Positions 1 to 5,512 of a stretch of 8,608 nucleotides of DNA are shown one piece after another (within the stretch, counting starts at the first letter, position 1; the number at the start of each line of letters is the position of its first letter). The notes below the pieces were generated by a model. It saw nothing but the letters and a program-made list of their open reading frames with translations, searched no databases and was not told the origin of the DNA. Made by a program: the position numbers and the translations under genes. The stretch lies in the NCBI GenBank assembly GCA_025352305.1, contig JANXTQ010000067.1, positions 1 to 8,608 on the forward strand, written 5' to 3'. The DNA comes from Actinomycetes bacterium. GTDB taxonomy: Bacteria; Actinomycetota; Acidimicrobiia; Acidimicrobiales; RAAP-2.

Positions 1-299
1 CGTTGGTGAATGAACGCGGCCTCGCCGTAGCGTCGTCGCACGACGTCGTTGCTCAAGGGAAATAGCGCCGACGCCCACCCCCCGTTTCGACCGGACGCCC
101 CGTATCCGCAAACGGCCTGCTCGATAATGACCACACGAAGCAACGGGTCACGTCGCAGGAGTTCACGCGCCGTCCACAGTCCCGTGAAACCGCCGCCCAC
201 GATGCAGACGTCGACGTCGAGGTCCTGGCGCAAGGTTGCTCGCGCAGTAATAGTTTCGGGCAGCGTCGACCACCACAGTGACGCGGGCGCTGTCAGCAC
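1..299 (-). CDS. FAD-dependent oxidoreductase, DAO family (N-terminal part, cut by window edge)
   Basis: Reading leftward from a GTG at 299, about 99 codons remain open to the window edge, so only the N-terminus is present. After a short lead containing SLWWSTLP, residues near 33-43 (VDVCIVGGGFTG) form the beta-strand and GxGxxG dinucleotide-binding turn of a Rossmann fold. RVVVIEQ follows, whose acidic residue fits FAD ribose binding, then GYGASGRNGGW, the second conserved stretch typical of D-amino-acid-oxidase/glycine-oxidase-like flavoproteins. Such enzymes oxidise amines or amino acids with FAD in the cytosol; gamma-glutamylputrescine oxidases belong to this superfamily. The start lies 2 nt beyond the aminotransferase stop and has no good Shine-Dalgarno, so translation is probably coupled. 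An amine oxidase acting on the same substrate is plausible from context, but the substrate domain is outside the window. Family assignment is firm; substrate is unknown. Confidence 0.88.
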   Translation of the reverse strand, partial: MLTAPASLWWSTLPETITARATLRQDLDVDVCIVGGGFTGLWTARELLRRDPLLRVVIIEQAVCGYGASGRNGGWASALFPLSNDVVRRRYGEAAFIHQ

Positions 300-301
300 A
301 C

Positions 302-1720
302 TTAGATGCGCTCGAGAGCTCCGTCGAACACTTCGCGCAAGGTTCCGACCATGAAGTCAATGTCCTCACGCGTCGAGATCAGCGGCGGCGCCAGTTGGAC
401 AACCGGGTCGCCACGGTCATCGGAACGACAGATCAGTCCGCGGCGAAACAGCTCGGGCGAGATCTGTCCGCGTAGCAGTCGCTCCGCTTCGTCACCCTCG
501 AAGGATGCCTTGGTGCCCTGGTCCTTCACGAGTTCAATACCCCAGAAGTATCCCGTGCCGCGAATATCTCCGACGATCGGGAGGTCCTTTAATGATTCGA
601 GACCATCGTGGAAGTACTGCTCATTGGCTCGGACGTTTTCGAGAACCTTTTCATCACGCATGATGTCCAAGTTCTTTAACGCCACGGCACAGCTGACCGG
701 GTGACCCGCAAAGGTGAATCCGTGAACGAAGCTCGTATCACCGTGCATAAAGGGTTCGGCAATTCGGTCCGACACAATCATCGCGCCGAGCGGGGCGTAA
801 CCCGAGGTCAAGCCCTTGGCACAGGTAATGATGTCGGGCACGTAGTCGTACTTCTGGCCACCAAACCACGTACCGAGTCGACCAAAGGCGCAGATCACTT
901 CGTCAGATACCAGCAACACGCCGTGACGATCACAGATCTTTCGCACTTCTTGGAAGTATCCCGGGGGAGGGGTGAAGCACCCTCCGGCATTTTGTACCGG
1001 CTCTAAGAACACAGCGGCCACGGTCTCAGCGCCCTCACGCAGAATCGCTTCTTCGATTTGCATGGCCGACCACATTCCAAAAGCGTCGGCGTCGTTGGCA
1101 AATACGGGCGTGCGGTACTGGTTGGTGTTGGGCACTTTGACCGCACCAGGTACGAGCGGCTCAAAGGGCGTGCGGTAACTCTCAATGGACGTAATGGTGA
1201 GAGCACCCATGGTGGTGCCGTGATAGGCAATATCGCGACTAATCACTTTGTAGCGATCGGTGTCGCCGCGCAAGCGGTGGTACTGGCGAGCCAACTTCCA
1301 GGCGCTCTCTACCGCGTCGCCACCTCCGGTGGTGAAAAAGACTCGATTGAGGTCGCCGGGAGCAAGGTTCGCCAAACGTTCGGCTAATTCAATCGCTCGA
1401 GGATGCGCGTAGGTCCACAGAGGAAAGTACGCCATCTCATCAATTTGGGTCGCGGCCGCTTGAGCAATGTCGTGGCGTCCGTGGCCAATCTGATTAGTAA
1501 ACAGTCCCGAGAGACCGTCGAAGTATCGATTACCGCGAGCGTCAAAGACGTAAACGCCCTCTCCACGCACAATGACGGGAATTTCTGAACTCTCCGAATA
1601 CGAACCCATGCGCGAAACCTGCATCCACAGGTGTCGTCGAGCTCGCTCGGAGAGCGTATGGCTTTCGTGTTCGGCGTTCACGACCGATAGGCCGTCGCTG
1701 ATGATTTCGTGCAGTGTCAC
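302..1720 (-). CDS. Class III PLP-dependent aminotransferase, probably amine/diamine aminotransferase
   Basis: This 472-residue protein has the usual length for fold-type I class III (omega) aminotransferases, which move an amino group from an amine or omega-amino acid to a keto acid in the cytosol. Visible landmarks are TTGGGDAVESAWKLARQY (130-147, phosphate-binding region), YHGTT (166-170, ring stacking), FLEPVQNAGG (238-247), LLVSDEVICAFGRLG (269-283, Asp273 facing the pyridine nitrogen) and CAKGLTSGYAPLGA (300-313, Lys302 forming the Schiff base). DDRGDPVVQLAPPLI (434-448) ends the catalytic domain. It matches the group often annotated 'aspartate aminotransferase family protein' in actinobacteria, a name that does not mean aspartate is the substrate. 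The start is GTG, preceded by GGGGGA at 1730-1725, and its TG is shared with the regulator's TGA. Beside a PatD-like dehydrogenase and Ald, a putrescine or similar amine:pyruvate activity is the best inference; beta-alanine or GABA are alternatives. Confidence 0.93.
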   Translation of the reverse strand: MTLHEIISDGLSVVNAEHESHTLSERARRHLWMQVSRMGSYSESSEIPVIVRGEGVYVFDARGNRYFDGLSGLFTNQIGHGRHDIAQAAATQIDEMAYFPLWTYAHPRAIELAERLANLAPGDLNRVFFTTGGGDAVESAWKLARQYHRLRGDTDRYKVISRDIAYHGTTMGALTITSIESYRTPFEPLVPGAVKVPNTNQYRTPVFANDADAFGMWSAMQIEEAILREGAETVAAVFLEPVQNAGGCFTPPPGYFQEVRKICDRHGVLLVSDEVICAFGRLGTWFGGQKYDYVPDIITCAKGLTSGYAPLGAMIVSDRIAEPFMHGDTSFVHGFTFAGHPVSCAVALKNLDIMRDEKVLENVRANEQYFHDGLESLKDLPIVGDIRGTGYFWGIELVKDQGTKASFEGDEAERLLRGQISPELFRRGLICRSDDRGDPVVQLAPPLISTREDIDFMVGTLREVFDGALERI

Positions 1721-2235
1721 TTGGTCCCCCAGGTATAGGTTTGTTTGGCCAACTTCAAGTAGAGAAAGGTCTCTACTTCGGTCACTCCTGGAATGCTCCG
1801 GATGGAGTCATTCAGCAAGTGCACCAAGTCGTCGTCATTAACGGCAATCAGTTCGGCGATGAGGTCGAAACTGCCGGCAGTCATAACGACGTAGTTGGCT
1901 TCGTCAATTGCAGCAATCTTGTCCGCCACCAAGCGCACGTCTCCGTGGACACGTATGCCGACCAACGCTTCTCGGCCGAAACCGAGTTGCAGCGGATCGG
2001 TGATGGCGACAATTTGCATCACACCGGAGTCACGAAGTCGCTGTACTCGACGACGCACGGCGGCCTCTGAAAGACCGACGTGATCGGCGATCGCCCCGTA
2101 AGGACGACGACCATCACGTTGAAGAAGTCCAATGATCCGACGATCCACCGCGTCAAGCGCGTTCGGCCCCGCAACGGGCTCCACACTCGCTCTGTCGGGA
2201 GTTTGTACTCCCCGTTTCGTTGGTCGGGCTGGCAT
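1717..2235 (-). CDS. Lrp/AsnC-family transcriptional regulator
   Basis: The 172-residue protein has an AsnC-type winged helix-turn-helix at about 26-86. LDAVDRRIIGLLQRDGRR is followed by the recognition helix SEAAVRRRVQRL (56-67) and the wing. A RAM/ligand-binding domain spans about 90-165, with TAGSFDLIAEL (119-129) and IPGVTEVETFLYLKL (148-162), typical of effector binding and octamer assembly. The 25 residues before the HTH are a longer lead than usual, but the ATG at 2235 has a good GAGGGA site 7 nt upstream. It is the first gene of the leftward arm and overlaps the aminotransferase start by 4 nt (GTGA). Lrp/AsnC proteins usually bind an amino acid and often regulate themselves and divergent neighbours. 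Here it likely controls this operon and the aldehyde dehydrogenase arm. The effector is unknown; alanine, GABA or the amine are candidates. Confidence 0.95.
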   Translation of the reverse strand: MPARPTKRGVQTPDRASVEPVAGPNALDAVDRRIIGLLQRDGRRPYGAIADHVGLSEAAVRRRVQRLRDSGVMQIVAITDPLQLGFGREALVGIRVHGDVRLVADKIAAIDEANYVVMTAGSFDLIAELIAVNDDDLVHLLNDSIRSIPGVTEVETFLYLKLAKQTYTWGTK

Positions 2236-2246
2236 TGGTTTTTCCC

Positions 2247-2268
2247 TCGCTCGTAAGTTCGAGAACGA
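2247..2268. repeat. Imperfect inverted repeat upstream of the Lrp/AsnC gene
   Basis: Within 22 bp there are two overlapping symmetries: CTCG (2250-2253) against CGAG (2260-2263) with a 6-nt centre, and an outer TCG (2247-2249) against CGA (2266-2268). It lies 11 to 33 bp before the regulator's ATG and overlaps its ribosome binding site. It could be an autoregulatory operator or a leader hairpin affecting translation. The symmetry is short and may be chance. Confidence 0.25.
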
Positions 2269-2291
2269 ACCCCGTGGCTGCGGATATCAAC

Positions 2292-2297
2292 AGTATA
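2292..2297 (-). promoter_or_regulatory. Possible -10 box for the leftward operon
   Basis: On the - strand the hexamer TATACT differs from the TATAAT consensus at one position. It lies about 57 bp upstream of the regulator's ATG, giving a 5' leader of roughly 50 nt. It overlaps one of the ATATGC elements, so a regulator bound there could affect initiation. No clear TTGACA-like -35 sits 16-18 bp upstream, so this is a weak call. Confidence 0.3.
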
Positions 2298-2328
2298 TGC
2301 CTATCGAGCGCCGATATGCGTCATCTCG

Positions 2329-2343
2329 GGGGTCCAGGGGTCC
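2329..2343. repeat. Tandem GGGGTCC direct repeat
   Basis: Two exact copies of GGGGTCC are separated by one A, giving an 8-bp period in the middle of the divergent control region. No function is recognised. The period is not the roughly 10.5 bp expected of same-face protein sites. Confidence 0.35.
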
Positions 2344-2402
2344 GTATTCCTTCGCGCTGGGCTTGCAAAACCCTTGTGCCGCATGAGAGAGTGGGGATTC
2401 GA

Positions 2403-2415
2403 GGCGATCGTCGCC
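2403..2415 (+). promoter_or_regulatory. Short hairpin in the patD-like gene leader
   Basis: GGCGA (2403-2407) pairs perfectly with TCGCC (2411-2415) across a TCG loop, 23 nt before the GTG start and 12 nt before its ribosome binding site. It could be a leader stem-loop or part of an operator. With five pairs and no T-run it is not a terminator. Confidence 0.3.
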
Positions 2416-2427
2416 GGAAGTCTTTTC

Positions 2428-2433
2428 AGGGGG
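2428..2433 (+). promoter_or_regulatory. Ribosome binding site fixing the aldehyde dehydrogenase start
   Basis: AGGGGG sits 5 nt before the GTG at 2439 and is the only good Shine-Dalgarno near the beginning of the conserved protein. The same frame stays open back to an ATG at 2220, but that ATG lies inside the divergent regulator gene. Confidence 0.75.
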
Positions 2434-2438
2434 TTGCT

Positions 2439-3866
2439 GTGCGTCGCTTAACGAATTTCATTGGTGGCCAAAACGTTGCACCGAGCGGCGGAAATTACGT
2501 CGAACTGCTGAGCCCCGTGAACGGCGAGCCGTTTGCTGAGATGCCTCAGTCCAGTGCGCACGACGTCGACCTCGCCGTTCGTGCGGCGCAGAGTGCCTTT
2601 GTCTCGTGGAAGCGAACGACGCCGTCGCAGCGAAGTCGCGCTCTACTTCTCATTGCCGATGCTTTAGAAGCGCGAGCGTCAGAACTCGTGGCCATTGAAG
2701 CGGAGAACTGCGGAAAAATTATCTCCGTCACCCTCAGCGAAGAGATTCCTCCGATGATCGATCAGATCCGATTTTTCGCTGGCGCCGCGCGTCTGCTCGA
2801 AGGTCGAGGGGCCGCAGAGTACATGGAAGGTCACACCAGTTACATCCGTCGTGAGCCCGTTGGCGTGTGCGGCGCCGTGACGCCGTGGAACTACCCAATG
2901 ATGATGGCCGTATGGAAGTGGGCCCCGGCGATTGCGGCGGGCAACACCATGGTCCTGAAACCGGCCGACACCACTCCTGCTTCGTCACTCTTTATGGCCG
3001 AGGTCATGAGTGAGTTCCTCCCGGCGGGCGTATTTAACGTCGTCTGTGGCGACCGCGACACGGGTCGCGCACTCGTCGAGCACCCCGTACCCGCCATGGT
3101 CTCGGTAACGGGATCGGTGCGCGCTGGTATGCAGGTCGCCGAGTCCGCGTCCGCCACCTTGAAGCGAGTCCATTTGGAACTGGGTGGAAAAGCACCGGTC
3201 ATTGTTTTTGACGACGCCGACATTGCGGCGGCCGCAGAATCAATCGCCATCGCGGGATTCTTTAACGCGGGCCAAGACTGCACCGCGGCGACGCGCGTCA
3301 TTGCCGGGCCACGCGTGTACGGCGACTTTCTCGACGCTCTCGCCGAGCAAGCCCGCAACACGGTTGTGGGAGCTCCCGATAATGACGACGCGCTCTTTGG
3401 CCCGGTCAACAACATCAATCAGTTTGAACGAGTCAACGGATTTCTCGGACGAACTCCCTCACACGCGTCCATCGTGACGGGGGGAGATCGCGTGGGCTCA
3501 GCGGGCTACTACCTGTCACCCACGGTCGTGGGCGATCTCACGCAACAAGACGAAATGATTCAAAACGAGATCTTCGGTCCGGTCATCACGGTGCAGAAGT
3601 TCGCCGATGAGTCCCAAGCCCTCGAATACGCCAACGGGGTTCAGTACGCACTGGCGAGCTCGGTGTGGACCAAAGATCACGGTCGAGCAATGCGATTTGC
3701 TCGTGATCTCGATTTTGGCTGCGTCTGGATTAATACGCACATTCCCCTCGTCGCCGAAATGCCGCACGGTGGTTTCAAACACAGTGGATACGGCAAGGAT
3801 CTCTCGGTGTACGGATTTGAGGATTACACGCGAATAAAACACGTGATGCACAACCTCGATGCGTAG
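2439..3866 (+). CDS. patD: Gamma-aminobutyraldehyde dehydrogenase (PatD-like)
   Basis: From the GTG at 2439 the protein has 475 residues, the normal NAD(P)+-dependent aldehyde dehydrogenase length. Seen in order: PWNYP (149-153, Asn151 stabilising the oxyanion), VLKPAD (172-177, Lys174 in cofactor binding), the Rossmann turn VTGSVRAG (223-230), LELGGKAPVIVFDDADI (246-262, general base Glu247), NAGQDCTAA (276-284, nucleophile Cys281) and NEIFGPV (376-382). EYMEGHTSYIRR and the C-terminal EMPHGG...SGYGKDLSVYG...DYT match what I recall of E. coli PatD closely. That enzyme oxidises 4-aminobutanal from putrescine to GABA in the cytosol. An open frame extends 73 codons further upstream, but it overlaps the regulator gene and is not ALDH-like. 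It heads the rightward arm, 42 nt ahead of the permease. Related 3-aminopropanal or other omega-aminoaldehydes remain possible substrates. Confidence 0.88.
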   Translation: MRRLTNFIGGQNVAPSGGNYVELLSPVNGEPFAEMPQSSAHDVDLAVRAAQSAFVSWKRTTPSQRSRALLLIADALEARASELVAIEAENCGKIISVTLSEEIPPMIDQIRFFAGAARLLEGRGAAEYMEGHTSYIRREPVGVCGAVTPWNYPMMMAVWKWAPAIAAGNTMVLKPADTTPASSLFMAEVMSEFLPAGVFNVVCGDRDTGRALVEHPVPAMVSVTGSVRAGMQVAESASATLKRVHLELGGKAPVIVFDDADIAAAAESIAIAGFFNAGQDCTAATRVIAGPRVYGDFLDALAEQARNTVVGAPDNDDALFGPVNNINQFERVNGFLGRTPSHASIVTGGDRVGSAGYYLSPTVVGDLTQQDEMIQNEIFGPVITVQKFADESQALEYANGVQYALASSVWTKDHGRAMRFARDLDFGCVWINTHIPLVAEMPHGGFKHSGYGKDLSVYGFEDYTRIKHVMHNLDA

Positions 3867-3872
3867 TGTTTG

Positions 3873-3892
3873 ACTAACTATTGATCGTTAGT
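3873..3892. repeat. Inverted repeat between the patD-like and permease genes
   Basis: ACTAAC (3873-3878) and GTTAGT (3887-3892) form a perfect 6-bp inverted repeat around TATTGATC, starting 6 nt after the dehydrogenase stop and ending just before the permease ribosome binding site (GAGAGGGG, about 3897-3904). It is AT-rich and has no downstream T-run, so a terminator is unlikely. An operator for a dimeric regulator or a weak mRNA hairpin are both possible. Confidence 0.4.
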
Positions 3893-3908
3893 TCCTGAGA
3901 GGGGTGGT

Positions 3909-5471
3909 ATGTCAATCGACGAGGTGGAGGGGCCCTTTGGCACCCCGGTTCCGAGTTCGCAGGCCGCGAACCAATTACGTGCCGAGGAGCTGAGTCTTTT
4001 TGACTCGACCGCGGTAGCTGTTTCGTCGGTCGCACCGGCCTACTCACTGGCTTCGACGATGTCGTCGCTCGCCGCCGTTGCCGGTGTCGGTGTGTTCGCA
4101 CCGTCTTTGATCATCCTGTCGTTTATTCCCGTCATTTTCGTGGCGGTGGCGTACTTCCATCTCAATCGTCGCGATCCCGATTGCGGCGCGTCGTATTCGT
4201 GGGTGTCGAAGTTAACTAGTCCCTTCCTCGGTTGGTTTAACGGCTGGATTCAGGTAGCGCTGAGCACAATTTTCTGCGTGATCGCTCCTCTGCTCGCAGG
4301 TTCGTACACCCTGCAGTTCTTCAATAGTCTCGGTTGGGTCTCAAGCGCGAGCGCCGGCAATCTTGGATTCATCTCCATTATCGGCGCACTGTGGCTCGGC
4401 TTCGTGACCTTCGTGTGCATCTGGGGTATTCGCTACACCACCAATTTCCAATGGATTCTCGTGATCATTGAGTACGTCTCGGTGGTTGGATTTTCGACGT
4501 GGGGCATCATCAAGGTGTTCGCACAGGGACGTCACCACGTGATTGCGTTCATTGCTGGCCACAAGGTCTATTCGCCGGGCTTTCACTTGTCGTGGTTTAA
4601 CCCGTTGAACCTCGGAGGGTTCTCCGCCATCTCGGGCGGCATCGTGCTAGGTGTGTTCTTTTTCTGGGGCTGGGACACCGCAGTAAATCTCAACGAAGAG
4701 TCCAAGTACTCCACGCACAACCCGGGTCGTGCCGGGATCATTGCTATGTACCTATTGCTCTTCGTTTTCTTGCTCAATATCGTCGCGGCGCAGATGCTGT
4801 TGCCGAACTGGTTGATCCAACAACAGGGCGTTAACATCCTGTTCTTCTTCGCCAACCACGCCGTGGGGACCTGGGCGGGTTACGTCATGATCTTTGCCGT
4901 TTTGAGTTCAACGGTTGCCACAACGCAGACCACGTTGCTGCCCGCGGCGCGCATCACCTACTCAATGGCGCGCGACAAGGTCTTTCCGAAGATGTTCGCT
5001 TCAATCCAAGGCAAGACCCAGACCCCGGCCGTGGGAACGTTGATCTTGTCGTTTGTCTGTCTGTTCGGCATCTTGTTGTTGAGCCAGTCACAAAGTGGCT
5101 ACAACTATGTCGAGAACATCATGATCACCAGCATTGGAGTGTTGATCGGTTTTTACTACGGCGTGACCGGCATCACGTGCGCGTGGGCGTATCGAAAGGT
5201 GGCGTTTGTCAGCGCGCGCTTCTTTTTCACCGGCGTCTTGTTTCCATTCGTGTCGGGCGTGATCTTGCTATTGGTGGGACTGCGGGTGTTCATGAATCAG
5301 TGGTCGGTACCGATCACGAACGCCGCCGGCAAAGTTGTTCGTCACGAAAACCAGGCGCTGTCAGAGTTGGTGACGCTGGTTCTCGGGCTCGTTTTGGTCA
5401 TTGTCACTCGCGTGGTCACCAAGGGCAACTTCTTTAAGACGAAGTCGGCCCCCTACACTTCGATCGAGTAA
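3909..5471 (+). CDS. APC-superfamily amino acid/polyamine permease
   Basis: This 520-residue integral membrane protein has a hydrophilic N-terminus (1-30) and about 12 hydrophobic segments, near 33-55, 62-84, 107-136, 152-174, 180-204, 240-260, 276-299, 320-345, 374-392, 402-424, 436-461 and 487-503. SSVAPAYSLAST (39-50) in the first helix fits the unwound substrate-binding region of APC transporters. DPDCGASYSWVSK (89-101) follows helix 2, and FFFWGWDTAVNLNEES (249-264) is the characteristic helix-6 segment. AARITYSMARDKVFPKMF (346-363) is another family landmark. It most likely imports an amino acid or amine with cations. The ATG at 3909 is supported by GAGAGGGG about 4 nt upstream. Sitting between the dehydrogenase and Ald genes, it probably carries the substrate of the pathway, such as putrescine or GABA, but antiport cannot be excluded. 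Superfamily is firm; substrate is inferred. Confidence 0.92.
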   Translation: MSIDEVEGPFGTPVPSSQAANQLRAEELSLFDSTAVAVSSVAPAYSLASTMSSLAAVAGVGVFAPSLIILSFIPVIFVAVAYFHLNRRDPDCGASYSWVSKLTSPFLGWFNGWIQVALSTIFCVIAPLLAGSYTLQFFNSLGWVSSASAGNLGFISIIGALWLGFVTFVCIWGIRYTTNFQWILVIIEYVSVVGFSTWGIIKVFAQGRHHVIAFIAGHKVYSPGFHLSWFNPLNLGGFSAISGGIVLGVFFFWGWDTAVNLNEESKYSTHNPGRAGIIAMYLLLFVFLLNIVAAQMLLPNWLIQQQGVNILFFFANHAVGTWAGYVMIFAVLSSTVATTQTTLLPAARITYSMARDKVFPKMFASIQGKTQTPAVGTLILSFVCLFGILLLSQSQSGYNYVENIMITSIGVLIGFYYGVTGITCAWAYRKVAFVSARFFFTGVLFPFVSGVILLLVGLRVFMNQWSVPITNAAGKVVRHENQALSELVTLVLGLVLVIVTRVVTKGNFFKTKSAPYTSIE

Positions 5472-5475
5472 CGAA

Positions 5476-5493
5476 CGCGACGAGAACGTCGCG
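5476..5493 (+). promoter_or_regulatory. Stable intergenic hairpin between permease and ald
   Basis: CGCGACG (5476-5482) and CGTCGCG (5487-5493) form a perfect 7-bp, nearly all-GC stem with an AGAA loop. It starts 5 nt after the permease TAA and ends just before the purine-rich ald ribosome binding site (AAGGAA, 5497-5502). No T-run follows, so it is not a standard intrinsic terminator. A 3'-end stabilising or processing hairpin that sets separate levels for permease and ald is a reasonable reading. Confidence 0.6.
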
Positions 5494-5512
5494 GAAAAGG
5501 AATAGATCAACG

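Larger units (their letters stand above)
2236..2438. promoter_or_regulatory. Divergent intergenic control region between the regulator and patD-like genes
   Basis: This roughly 200-bp stretch separates the divergent start codons of the Lrp/AsnC gene (leftward) and the aldehyde dehydrogenase (rightward), so both arms must be started or controlled from here. It is visibly less GC-rich in its middle (about 2283-2319) than the flanking genes. It contains several short repeats, listed separately, and two ATATGC hexamers at 2295-2300 and 2314-2319 whose starts are 19 bp apart, roughly two helical turns. Lrp-family regulators commonly bind such phased sites, but no consensus can be confirmed from one sequence. 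I could not find a convincing -35/-10 pair for the rightward arm. Confidence 0.6.

Noticed and set aside
49..475. Short + strand frames at 49-354, 278-475 and similar
   Set aside because: They lie antisense to the flavoprotein and aminotransferase genes, which show clear family motifs; the + strand translations have no recognisable domain and no ribosome binding sites.
302..1720. Aspartate aminotransferase function for the class III enzyme
   Set aside because: The motifs are class III (omega-aminotransferase) rather than class I; the 'aspartate aminotransferase family' label used for such proteins does not describe the substrate.
2363..2391. TTGCAA at 2363-2368 as a -35 box for the dehydrogenase gene
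   Set aside because: The sequence 17 bp downstream (AGAGAG) does not resemble a -10 element.
5476..5502. Hairpin at 5476-5493 as a Rho-independent terminator
   Set aside because: It is followed by a purine-rich ribosome binding site rather than a T-run on the + strand; termination would also isolate ald without a visible promoter.
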